A stretch of 28,450 nucleotides of DNA from an uncultured beta proteobacterium. GTDB lineage: Bacteria; Pseudomonadota; Gammaproteobacteria; Burkholderiales; SG8-39. Of this stretch, positions 1 to 10,861 are shown piece after piece (position 1 is the first letter of the stretch; the number at the start of each line of letters is the position of its first letter). A program made the position numbers and the translations under genes. The stretch spans positions 24,952-53,401 of the forward strand of contig CADEDU010000029.1 in the NCBI GenBank assembly GCA_902826155.1. Reading direction: 5' to 3'. Below the pieces are notes generated by a model that made no database searches, had not been told where the DNA came from, and saw nothing but the letters and a program-made list of their open reading frames with translations.

Positions 1-953
1 TCCTTGACGATCTTGGTCCACTTCGCCAGATCACGCTGAATGCGTTCGGACGCGGCCTGCGGCGTGGTGGGATCGGGCTCGTAACCCTGCTTCTGCAGCG
101 CTTCTTTCACTTGAGGATCAGCCAGGGTCGCAAGCAACGCTTTGCTCAACTTATCGACCACGTCGGCCGGCATGCCTGCAGGACCTACCAGGGAGAAATA
201 CGTGCTTGCCTCGAAACCGGGGTAACCCAACTCGGCCACCGTCGGCACATCGGGCATCGCCGAAGAGCGTTTGGCCGAACTCACCGCGAACGCCTTGAAT
301 TTGCCCGCCTTGATGTGCGGAACCGCAGGCGTGAGCGACGACCACAGCAACGGAATCTGACCACCGAGCAACTCGGCCACGGCCGGTCCGCCGCCCTTGT
401 AGGGCACGTGCACCAGATCGAGCTTGGTGACGTAGTTGAACAGTTCGCCGGACATGTGTCCGATCCCGCCGAACCCTGACGTTCCGTACGAGAACGATCC
501 GGGCTTGGCGCGAGCGAGCTTGATGAATGCATCGAGATCGTTGGCCGGCACCGACGGATGTGCGGCGAGCACGACGCCGCCAATGTTGACCACGCCGATG
601 TAGGTGAAGCTCTTGACCGGATCGTACGGAAGCTTCTTCGCGGCCGGCACGATGGTGAGCGGGCCATTGTCAGCCAGGTGCAGCGTGTAGCCGTCGGGCG
701 CCTGCTTCGAGGCGTGGTCCGCCCCGATCGTCGCACCCGCGCCGGGTTTGTTTTCGAGGATGAACTGCTGGCCCACCAGCGGCTCGAACTTCGGCTGGAT
801 CGCGCGCCAGGTGCCCTCGGCCGCACCTCCCGGTGGATACGCGAGCACGAGCCGGATCGGTTTGTTCGGGTAAGCGGACTGCGCACTCGCCACACCCGCT
901 GTCAACGCAAGCATGGCCGCTGCCATGGTCACCACGACCTTGTTCATTCTCAT
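1..953 (-). CDS. Bug-family (TctC-like) periplasmic solute-binding protein, C-terminus cut by window edge
   Basis: My reading of the minus strand from an ATG at 953 is open for 317 codons to the window edge. The family is usually about 320-330 residues, so only a few residues are missing. The product starts with a signal peptide (MRMNKVVVTMAAAMLALTAG, cleavage near ASA-Q at residue 24). It continues with the Bug hallmark YPNKPIRLVLAYPPGG, then PDGYTLHLADNG, a GELFNY/HVPYKGGGPAVAELLGGQ block and an MPDVPTVAELGYPGF block. An AGAGAGG ribosome-binding site sits just before the ATG; an internal ATG at 947 is an alternative start. Bug proteins bind carboxylates or similar solutes in the periplasm. 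No TctA/TctB membrane partner is visible. It lies 37 bases after the crotonase-fold gene and probably shares its transcript. The ligand cannot be read from sequence. Confidence 0.93.
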   Translation of the reverse strand, partial: MRMNKVVVTMAAAMLALTAGVASAQSAYPNKPIRLVLAYPPGGAAEGTWRAIQPKFEPLVGQQFILENKPGAGATIGADHASKQAPDGYTLHLADNGPLTIVPAAKKLPYDPVKSFTYIGVVNIGGVVLAAHPSVPANDLDAFIKLARAKPGSFSYGTSGFGGIGHMSGELFNYVTKLDLVHVPYKGGGPAVAELLGGQIPLLWSSLTPAVPHIKAGKFKAFAVSSAKRSSAMPDVPTVAELGYPGFEASTYFSLVGPAGMPADVVDKLSKALLATLADPQVKEALQKQGYEPDPTTPQAASERIQRDLAKWTKIVK

Positions 954-990
954 CGCCGCGCCTCTCTCTTCACGCTGCACTCTTCAAGAA

Positions 991-1773
991 CTACCGCCCC
1001 TTGAACTGCGGCGTGCGCTTCTCCATGAACGCGCGCCGACCCTCGGTGTAGTCCTCGCTCGCGAAACACGTCTTGACCCGCTGGTCGACGCCAGCGAGAT
1101 CGCGGTCGGCGGCATCCTTGACCACCTGGCGGATCGTGTACTTCGCAGTGGCCACGGTGAGCGGCGCGTTCTCGGCGATCATCGCGCAGTACTCGGCGAT
1201 CTCCTTGTCGAACGACTCCACCGGCAGCACGCGATTGACGAAGCCCATCTGCAATGCATCACGAGCGCTGAATTTGCGCGCGGAAAAGAACGCATCGGCG
1301 GTGTTGGCCGCACCCATGATCTGCACGAAACGCTGCAGCCCTTGGAAGCCGTAGCCAAGACCCAGACGCGCGGCGGGCATGCGAAACACCGCGTCTTCGG
1401 CGGCGAAGCGCAGATCGCACGCGGCCGCGATGCCCAGGCCGCCGCCCATGCAGATGCCGCGGATCTTGGCGATCACCGGTTTGGAGCACAGCACCGGGCT
1501 TTCGTAGGCGAGATCCACCGCCTTGTTGTACTCGGCCTGCGCTTCGGGGCCGGCGCGCACCTTCTCGAACTGCGAGATGTCGGCCCCGGAGATGAACGCT
1601 TTGTCGCCATCACCGGCGAGCACGACCACGCGAACGCTGGAATCGGCATCGAGTTCCTGCAGCAGGCCGGGCAGGCGCTGCCACATCTCGAAACTCATCG
1701 CGTTGTGCTTGGCGAGGTTGGAGAACAGAACGTTGGCGACCGCGCCATCGCGGCGCACGAGAAGCTCAGGCAT
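991..1773 (-). CDS. Enoyl-CoA hydratase/isomerase (crotonase) family protein with atypical active site
   Basis: A 260-residue protein of normal crotonase length. The oxyanion-hole elements are present: SGADIS at 62-67 and RGICMGGGLGIA at 105-116. The two glutamates that activate water in classical enoyl-CoA hydratase (rat Glu144 and Glu164) appear to be replaced. The equivalent of QPE reads MPA (Ala134), and the second position aligns with Asp160 in NTADAFFSAR. It may therefore be an isomerase, hydrolase, lyase or decarboxylase of the superfamily rather than a hydratase; this is inferred from alignment by eye. An AGGA ribosome-binding site precedes the ATG by about 7 bases. It lies between the CoA-transferase gene (123 bases upstream) and the Bug gene, all on the minus strand, so it probably acts on a CoA thioester made by the transferase. 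Confidence 0.9.
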   Translation of the reverse strand: MPELLVRRDGAVANVLFSNLAKHNAMSFEMWQRLPGLLQELDADSSVRVVVLAGDGDKAFISGADISQFEKVRAGPEAQAEYNKAVDLAYESPVLCSKPVIAKIRGICMGGGLGIAAACDLRFAAEDAVFRMPAARLGLGYGFQGLQRFVQIMGAANTADAFFSARKFSARDALQMGFVNRVLPVESFDKEIAEYCAMIAENAPLTVATAKYTIRQVVKDAADRDLAGVDQRVKTCFASEDYTEGRRAFMEKRTPQFKGR

Positions 1774-1896
1774 GAAGGTGTCCTAGGTGGAAAACTGTAA
1801 AGCGTGCCGCGCCGCTCGTGGCTCGCGCCCGACGTCGGCGATCGCCGAACACGGGCCGCTCCGATGCGGCGCCAGGCAAGCACGAATCGGCATGAA

Positions 1897-3090
1897 TCAA
1901 ACGACCTTGCGCGCGCGAAAGTCGGCGATCTGCGCTGCGGCGTAGCCCAGGTGCTGCAGGATCTCGTCGGTGTGCTGACCGCGTTCGGGCGTGGCGGTGG
2001 CCATGCTCGATTGCGTGCGCGAGAGCTTGACGGCCTGATTGACCACCTTGAACTCGCCCAGGCGCGGATGCTTCACGGCGGCGGCCGCTTCGAGGTGCTG
2101 CACCTGCGGATCGGCGAACACCTGATCCATCGCGTAGATCGGGCCGCTGGGCACGCCGGCTTTGTTCAGGGCTTCGACCCACTCCGCAGTGGAGCGCTTG
2201 ACGGTGTGACTGTTGATCACTTCGTTCAACGCCGCGCGATTCTTCGCGCGCGCCTTGTCACCCTTGAACTCCTCGCGTTGATAGAGCTCGGGCGCGCCGA
2301 ACGCGTCGCACAGGCGCTTCCACATGCCGTCGCCGGAAGCGCCGATGTTGAGGTAGCCGTCTTTGGTCTTGTAGGCCGAGGTAGGCATGCTGGTCGGATG
2401 ATCGTTGCCGACCTGTGGCGGCACTTCGCCTTTCATGAGGAAGCGCGCGGCCTGGAAGTCCATCAGCGCGATCTGCGATTGCAACAGGCTGGAACTGACC
2501 CATTGGCCTTTGCCCGAGCTCTCACGCTCCAGCAGCGCGGTCATGATGCCCAGCGCGCAGAACAGTCCGGCGGAGATATCGGCGATCGCGGTTCCGGCGC
2601 GCACCGGACCCTGGCCGGCAAAACCGGTGACCGACATGAAACCGCCCATACCTTGGGCGATCTGATCGAACCCCGGGCGATCGGCATACGGACCGTCTTG
2701 CCCGAAACCCGAGATGCTGCCCAGGATGATGCGCGGATTGACCTTGGCGAGCGACTCGTAGTCGATGCCGAGCCGGAACTTCACATCGGCGCGGTAGTTC
2801 TCGACGACGACGTCAGCCTGCTTCACCAGCTGCATGAAGATCGCCAGCCCGTCGCGCTCCTTCAGGTTGAGCGTCATCGAGCGCTTGTTGCGATGCAGGT
2901 TCTGGAAGTCGGGCCCGTCGCGGTCACCGCCCATGCCCTCGTTGGGATCGACGCCGGGCGGCGATTCGACCTTGATCACGTCGGCGCCGAAATCGGCGAA
3001 CTGCCTGACGCAGGTGGGGCCGGCGCGCACCCGTGTCAGATCGAGGATGCGAAAGCGCGCAAGCGCCGTGGAGGCTGGGACGTGGGGCAT
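1897..3090 (-). CDS. Class III (CaiB/BaiF, formyl-CoA transferase family) CoA-transferase
   Basis: A 397-residue protein, normal for the family. It has the N-terminal signature ILDLTRVRAGPTCVRQFADFGADVIKVE (15-42), the block NKRSMTLNLKE, then VVVENYRADV and GSISGFGQDGPYADRPGFD. The catalytic aspartate that forms the acyl anhydride in formyl-CoA transferase corresponds to Asp171 in GTAIADISAG. The enzyme should move CoA from a donor thioester to a free carboxylic acid in the cytoplasm. It is the first gene of a minus-strand set with the crotonase homologue and the Bug receptor, and is divergent from the acyl-CoA dehydrogenase. That arrangement suggests it activates the acid imported through the receptor. 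The region before the ATG has only a weak ribosome-binding site. The substrate is unknown. Confidence 0.93.
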   Translation of the reverse strand: MPHVPASTALARFRILDLTRVRAGPTCVRQFADFGADVIKVESPPGVDPNEGMGGDRDGPDFQNLHRNKRSMTLNLKERDGLAIFMQLVKQADVVVENYRADVKFRLGIDYESLAKVNPRIILGSISGFGQDGPYADRPGFDQIAQGMGGFMSVTGFAGQGPVRAGTAIADISAGLFCALGIMTALLERESSGKGQWVSSSLLQSQIALMDFQAARFLMKGEVPPQVGNDHPTSMPTSAYKTKDGYLNIGASGDGMWKRLCDAFGAPELYQREEFKGDKARAKNRAALNEVINSHTVKRSTAEWVEALNKAGVPSGPIYAMDQVFADPQVQHLEAAAAVKHPRLGEFKVVNQAVKLSRTQSSMATATPERGQHTDEILQHLGYAAAQIADFRARKVV

Positions 3091-3264
3091 CGCAGAGGGA
3101 TCCGCTGAGGGCGTGATCGGGAAGGAAGAACGCCGATTCTAGTGGACAGATCACGCCTCACAGAAGGCCGCCCGGACAATTCGCCGGTGACCGGTGCGTC
3201 CGCCGATACAATGCGGCCCTATCCCGTCATTCCCACTCTTGCCATTCGTTCTGGAGCAGCGCGC
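3091..3264. promoter_or_regulatory. Divergent promoter region between CoA-transferase and acyl-CoA dehydrogenase
   Basis: This 174-base gap separates two divergent genes and must hold both promoters. On the plus strand TACAAT at 3207-3212 is a five-of-six match to a -10 box, but no convincing -35 lies at the usual distance. On the minus strand TAGAAT (complement of 3136-3141) is a similar -10 candidate, also without a good -35. The region is certain by position; the individual boxes are weak. Confidence 0.4.
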
Positions 3265-4425
3265 ATGACCGTCAGTCAGCAGGAACTCAACGACATTCGC
3301 GAGGGCGTGATCAAGCTGTGCGCCACGTTTTCGATGGAATACTGGCGCGAGCTCGATCGCGAGCGGCGTTACCCCACTGATTTCGTGCGCGCGCTGACCG
3401 AAGCCGGCTACCTCTCGTGCCTGATCCCCGAGGAGTTCGGCGGCAGCGGCCTGGGGATTTCGGCGGCCTGCGCGATCCTCGAGGAGATTCAACGCAGCGG
3501 CGCCAACGGCAGCCAGTGCCACGCACAGATGTACACGATGGGCACGGTGCTGCGTCACGGCAGCCCGGGGCAGAAGGCGATGTACCTGCCCGGGATCGCC
3601 AAAGGCGAATTGCGGCTGCAGGCGTTCGGCGTTACCGAGCCCACCGCCGGCACCGATACCACGTCGATCCGAACGACCGCCGTGCGCAAAGGCGACAAGT
3701 ACATCGTCAACGGCCAGAAGGTGTGGACTTCGCGCGCCGAGCATTCCGATCTGATGCTGCTGTTGGCGCGCACCACGCCGCGCGATCAGGTCACCAAGAA
3801 AACCGAAGGCATCTCGGTGTTCATCGTCGATATGCGCGCGGCCAAGGGCAAAGGGCTGACCATCCGGCCGATTCGCACGATGATCAACCACGGCACCACG
3901 GAAGTGTTCTTCGACAACATGGAAGTGCCGGTCGAGAACCTGCTGGGCGAGGAAGGCAAGGGCTTTCGCTACATCCTCGACGGCATGAACGCCGAACGCA
4001 TCCTGATCGCGGCCGAGTGCATCGGCGATGCGAAGTGGTTCATCCAGAAGGCCACCGACTACGCCAACGAGCGCAAGGTGTTCGGCCGGCCGATCGGTCA
4101 GAACCAGGGGATTCAGTTTCCGATCGCCCGCGCCTACATGGCGATGCGCGCCGCCGAATCGATGGTGGAGAAAGCCGCCAGCCTGTATGAGCAAGGCAAG
4201 CCCTGCGGGGCCGAAGCCAACATGGCCAAGCAGCTCGCCGCGGAAGCTTCCTGGCAGGCTGCGGACATGTGCTTGCAGACGCACGGCGGTTTCGGCTTCG
4301 CTGAGGAGTACGACATCGAGCGCAAGTTCCGCGAGACGCGGCTCTATCAAATCGCGCCGATCTCGACCAACCTGGTGCTTTCGTACGTCGCCGAGCACGT
4401 GCTGGGGCTGCCGCGCTCGTACTGA
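3265..4425 (+). CDS. Acyl-CoA dehydrogenase family flavoprotein
   Basis: The open frame extends back to 3142, but the ATG at 3265 has GGAG nine bases upstream and gives 386 residues, the usual family length, beginning MTVSQQELND. Visible blocks are IPEEFGGSGLG (54-64), FGVTEPTAGTDTTSIRTTA (121-139, FAD/substrate loop), KVWTSRAEHSD (152-162), GFRYILDGMNAERI (233-246), ERKVFGRPIGQNQGIQF and QTHGGFGFAEEYDIERKFRETRLYQI. The C-terminal position that carries the catalytic Glu in medium- and short-chain enzymes (YQIYEGT) reads YQIAPIS, with Pro365. Glu244 in NAERI sits where isovaleryl-CoA and long-chain dehydrogenases place their catalytic base. It should oxidise an acyl-CoA to the 2-enoyl-CoA, passing electrons to ETF. 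It is divergent from the CoA-transferase operon and probably shares its pathway. Confidence 0.94.
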   Translation: MTVSQQELNDIREGVIKLCATFSMEYWRELDRERRYPTDFVRALTEAGYLSCLIPEEFGGSGLGISAACAILEEIQRSGANGSQCHAQMYTMGTVLRHGSPGQKAMYLPGIAKGELRLQAFGVTEPTAGTDTTSIRTTAVRKGDKYIVNGQKVWTSRAEHSDLMLLLARTTPRDQVTKKTEGISVFIVDMRAAKGKGLTIRPIRTMINHGTTEVFFDNMEVPVENLLGEEGKGFRYILDGMNAERILIAAECIGDAKWFIQKATDYANERKVFGRPIGQNQGIQFPIARAYMAMRAAESMVEKAASLYEQGKPCGAEANMAKQLAAEASWQAADMCLQTHGGFGFAEEYDIERKFRETRLYQIAPISTNLVLSYVAEHVLGLPRSY

Positions 4426-4680
4426 TCGACGCCCAGTCGTAAGGCGAGAGCGCATCGCCGCTGCGTTCGAGCATCCGCGCACCCCTGACGGCGCACCAAC
4501 CGCTGCCACGCGATCGTGACTTCCTGCCTGCGCCCGATCGGCTGAACCGCCCGGACCGGCATCTTTACCCGGCGCCTCGCGCACTACGCTAAAGGGAGCG
4601 CGCACAGCAGCCGAAAGGCGGGATACGACGACTTCCTATTCACGCCGGCCCGCGGGTCGGGGTGCGCCCGTCCCGCCGAC
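4426..4680 (+). promoter_or_regulatory. Leader region of the sensor-kinase pair
   Basis: A 255-base gap between the acyl-CoA dehydrogenase and the first kinase, with no coding frame I can support. TTTACC (4564-4569) and TACGCT (4585-4590) resemble -35 and -10 boxes, but the 15-base spacing is short. GGCGGGA at 4617-4623 can pair with TCCCGCC at 4671-4677, which ends three bases before the start codon and could hide it. Both are weak observations. Confidence 0.25.
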
Positions 4681-7497
<2,817 letters not shown>

Positions 7498-7508
7498 CGG
7501 AGACACGG

Positions 7509-10500
7509 ATGAATCTGTTCTCCTCCACTCCGGTACTGGGCTTGATCGCGCTGGCAGTCACGCTGGTTGCGATCGTGTCGGGCCTGCGCACGCGGGCATT
7601 GTTGCGTCGCCTGAACCAGCACGCCCGCGGCCTCGAGCACGCTCTGGCGCAGACCGCGGTTCGTATGCGCGACGTGACAACCGCGGCGCCTCACTGGTTC
7701 TGGGAGACCGATGCCGAGGGTCGCTTCACCTGGATGTCGGACTCGGTCGAGCGCGTCACTGGCGTGGCGGCCGCATGGCACTACGGCAAATCGCGAACAG
7801 AAATCGCCGCGCAGACGCAGGATTTGAGCGTCGAACCTTGGCGCTCGCATCTTGCCACCATCGACGCGCGCAAACCGTTCAGCAACTTCCGCTACCTGCG
7901 CTGCGGGCCGAACGGCGACCAGTGGCTGCAGGTCGACGGCATACCGGTGATCGACCACTCAAGCGTCTTCGCCGGCTATCGCGGCGTCGCCTACGACATC
8001 ACCGAGGAAGTGAGGCGCCAGGAGCAGGCCGAGGCGTCCAACACGCAGTTGCGCGCGGCGATCGAGAACCTGAACGAGACGATCGTCCTGTGCGATGCCG
8101 AGGATCGGATCGTCTTTGCCAATCGCCGCTTCCGCGAGCTGAGCGGCGAGGCGTTGCAACCGCACCTCGTACCTGGCGCATCGTTCGAATCGTACCTGCG
8201 CGCGGCGCTCGCGCTCGGCCATTTCGTCGCCGCAACAGGACGTGAGGAGCAATGGCTCAGCGAACGACTGGCACAACGACGTGCGCCCGGTGAGCCGAAG
8301 GAACTCGAGCGGCACAACGTCTGGCTGCTCATGACCGATCAGCGCCTGCCGGGGGGTGGCGTGATCAGCATCGGGCTAGACATCACGGAACGCAAGCGTG
8401 CCGAGAAAGCGCTGAGCGCGAACGAACAGCATCTGCGCCTGATCATGAATCACATCCCGGCAATGATCACTTACGTCTCGTATGCCGGGGGCGAGCGCCG
8501 CTACACCTTCTCCAATGACGCGTACTGCCAGTTCATCGGCAAGCCGCACGCTGAAGTGGTCGGTCATACCGTGCGGGAGGTCGTGGGGGCCGCACCTTAC
8601 GACCGGATGGTCGGACCAGCACTGGATCGCGTCGCCAGCGGCGAACGCGTGCGCTACGAGCGCGCGCATCACGTGAGCGAATCGGCCGACGTGATGTATC
8701 TGGCCATGGAGTTCATTCCGGACCGCGATGCGGCCGGCAATGTCGTCGGTCACTACGGGTTGGGCATCGATATCTCGGAACGGCGCCGCGCGGAGCGCGC
8801 CGCGCGCGAGAACGAAGCCCGGTTCCGCAGCCTCACCGCGCTGTCCTCGGATTTCTACTGGGAGCAGGACGCGCAGTTCCGCTTCGTGTTCGCGTCGAAC
8901 AACGACGGCTTCGACCCGGGCGTGACGCAATCGGAGCGGTTCGGCAAGACCCGCTGGGAGTTGCCGCGCAGCGAGCCGGTCGGCATCACCTGGGACGAGC
9001 ATCGCGCGACGCTCGAAGCGCATCACGAGTTTCGCGACCTCATCGTCAAACGTACGACCGAGGATGGGCAGACGATCTATCTCAGCGTCTCGGGCACGCC
9101 GATCAACGATGACGAAGGCGTGTTCCGCGGTTATCGGGGCGTGGGCCGTGACGTGACCTCGCAGCGCATCGCGGAGGAGACGGTTCACGCCGCCAAGCTC
9201 GCGGCCGAAGACGCCAATCGCGCCAAATCGCAGTTTCTGGCGACGATGAGCCATGAGATCCGCACGCCGATGAACGGCGTGTTGGGCATGTCGGAGCTGC
9301 TGATGAGCACGCCGCTCGACGATCGCCAGAAGACGTTCGCCGAGTCGATCCATCGCTCGGGTACCGCGCTGCTGGGTATCATCAACGACATCCTGGATTT
9401 CTCCAAGATCGAAGCCGGCAGGCTGGAGATCGAACAGGTCGATTTCGATCTGTCCGAAGCGGTGGGCGAAGTGCTCGATCTGGTGCACGAAAGCGCGCGA
9501 CGTAAATCGCTCACGCTCGACTGTCAGATCGCGGCCAGCGTGCCCGCGCACGTGTCGGGCGATCCACTGCGGCTGCGGCAGGTGCTCACCAACCTGCTCA
9601 GTAACGCGGTGAAGTTCACCGAGCGCGGCTCGATCACCGTCGAGATCGACGTGGCGCCCGAATACATGCTGCAGACGCAGGAGAGCGCCCCGACCGCTGA
9701 CTCGCACTCGGGTCTGTTGTTTCGCGTACGCGATACCGGCATCGGCATGGATCGCCCCACGCTCGATCGGCTGTTCAACGCGTTCACCCAGGCCGACGGC
9801 TCCACCACCCGGCGCTTCGGCGGCACCGGACTGGGCCTGGTGATCTGCAAGCAGCTCGCCGAGCTGATGGGCGGGGCGATCGGCGTGGAAAGCGAGCCGG
9901 GTCAGGGCTCCACGTTCTGGTTCTCGGTTCGCATCGCGGCCGCCGCCAAACCCGAGGTGCTGCCGGTCAAGCGCAGCGACCTGGAAGGCATTCGCGCGCT
10001 GATCGTCGAGGACAATCCCACCAACCGGGGCATCCTGCAGCACGTGTTGGGTAGCGCCGGGCTGCGCGTCGGCATCGCCGAACACGGGCAGAAAGCTCTC
10101 GAGGCGCTGCATCAGGCGATCGAGAACGGACAACCGTATCAACTGGCGATCGTCGACAAGAAGATGCCGGTGATGGACGGCATCGAGCTGATTCGCGCCG
10201 TGCTCGCCGATCGGGCGCTGGCCAAGCTCAAGCTGATCATGCTCTCCTCGCTCGACAGCCCGGGCGAACGCGCCGAGGCGCTGCAGGCGGGTGCCGCGGC
10301 GTACCTGTCCAAGCCGGTGCGCAAGAGCGAACTGCTGAAAGCGATCGCCACGACGCTCGCGGTACGCCGCCGCGCGGACCAGGCCGATCCGAGCGTGCTC
10401 GGTGCATCGCAGCGCGAAGGTCGGCTGCGCGTGCTGCTGGCCGAGGACAATCGGATCAATCGCGAGATCGCGATCAACATGCTGGATAGCCTGGGCTACG

Positions 10501-10811
10501 ACGTGAAGTGGGCGGCCAACGGCAAGGAAGCGAGCGAACACGCGCTGGCCGGCCACTTCGATCTGGTGCTGATGGACTGCCAGATGCCGGTGATGGACGG
10601 CCTGGAGGCCACCGCGCTGATCCGCTCGCGCGAACCTCGCACCGGCAAGGGTGGGCGCATTCCGATCATCGCGCTCACCGCCAATGCCATGCAGGGCGAT
10701 CGCGAACGCTGCATCGAAGCGGGAATGGACGACTATCTGGCCAAGCCGTTCACCAAGTCGCAACTGCGCGAAACGTTGCGGCGCTGGACCGAGTACGTGT
10801 CGTCGAACTGA
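7509..10811 (+). CDS. Membrane hybrid sensor histidine kinase, four PAS domains plus two receivers
   Basis: The frame is open further upstream inside the previous gene, but ATG 7509 follows a GGAG and starts a hydrophobic N-terminus, giving 1100 residues. In order: a transmembrane helix (about 8-26), PAS domains at about 54-166, 180-295, 305-423 and 434-552, HisKA with His582 in [13 protein letters not shown], and HATPase_c with LTNLLSNAVKF, DTGIGM and GGTGLGLVICKQL. Receiver 1 (about 826-950) carries Asp883 in AIVDKKMPVMDG; receiver 2 (about 972-1095) carries Asp1023 in [13 protein letters not shown]. The last two PAS domains, kinase core and final receiver closely match the upstream kinase, so the pair arose by duplication. 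The extra N-terminal PAS and the first receiver are specific to this copy. Both receivers keep the key Asp and Lys. No Hpt domain or DNA-binding response regulator is present in the window. Confidence 0.94.
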   Translation: MNLFSSTPVLGLIALAVTLVAIVSGLRTRALLRRLNQHARGLEHALAQTAVRMRDVTTAAPHWFWETDAEGRFTWMSDSVERVTGVAAAWHYGKSRTEIAAQTQDLSVEPWRSHLATIDARKPFSNFRYLRCGPNGDQWLQVDGIPVIDHSSVFAGYRGVAYDITEEVRRQEQAEASNTQLRAAIENLNETIVLCDAEDRIVFANRRFRELSGEALQPHLVPGASFESYLRAALALGHFVAATGREEQWLSERLAQRRAPGEPKELERHNVWLLMTDQRLPGGGVISIGLDITERKRAEKALSANEQHLRLIMNHIPAMITYVSYAGGERRYTFSNDAYCQFIGKPHAEVVGHTVREVVGAAPYDRMVGPALDRVASGERVRYERAHHVSESADVMYLAMEFIPDRDAAGNVVGHYGLGIDISERRRAERAARENEARFRSLTALSSDFYWEQDAQFRFVFASNNDGFDPGVTQSERFGKTRWELPRSEPVGITWDEHRATLEAHHEFRDLIVKRTTEDGQTIYLSVSGTPINDDEGVFRGYRGVGRDVTSQRIAEETVHAAKLAAEDANRAKSQFLATMSHEIRTPMNGVLGMSELLMSTPLDDRQKTFAESIHRSGTALLGIINDILDFSKIEAGRLEIEQVDFDLSEAVGEVLDLVHESARRKSLTLDCQIAASVPAHVSGDPLRLRQVLTNLLSNAVKFTERGSITVEIDVAPEYMLQTQESAPTADSHSGLLFRVRDTGIGMDRPTLDRLFNAFTQADGSTTRRFGGTGLGLVICKQLAELMGGAIGVESEPGQGSTFWFSVRIAAAAKPEVLPVKRSDLEGIRALIVEDNPTNRGILQHVLGSAGLRVGIAEHGQKALEALHQAIENGQPYQLAIVDKKMPVMDGIELIRAVLADRALAKLKLIMLSSLDSPGERAEALQAGAAAYLSKPVRKSELLKAIATTLAVRRRADQADPSVLGASQREGRLRVLLAEDNRINREIAINMLDSLGYDVKWAANGKEASEHALAGHFDLVLMDCQMPVMDGLEATALIRSREPRTGKGGRIPIIALTANAMQGDRERCIEAGMDDYLAKPFTKSQLRETLRRWTEYVSSN

Positions 10812-10861
10812 GTGCGCGCGGCTGCGATTGCGGCCACGCGAACCGCGAAGCAACGCCCGCG

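Noticed and set aside
1804..3108. 434-codon plus-strand frame opposite the CoA-transferase
   Set aside because: The product is His/Arg/Gly rich without motifs, while the minus strand encodes a full class III CoA-transferase.
3151..4605. 484-codon open frame antisense to the acyl-CoA dehydrogenase
   Set aside because: No domain recognised, and it lies opposite a well-conserved gene. Treated as a shadow frame.
10812..10861. Possible terminator between the convergent kinase and ligase genes
   Set aside because: The gap is GC-rich, but I could not find a clean stem followed by a T-run on either strand.
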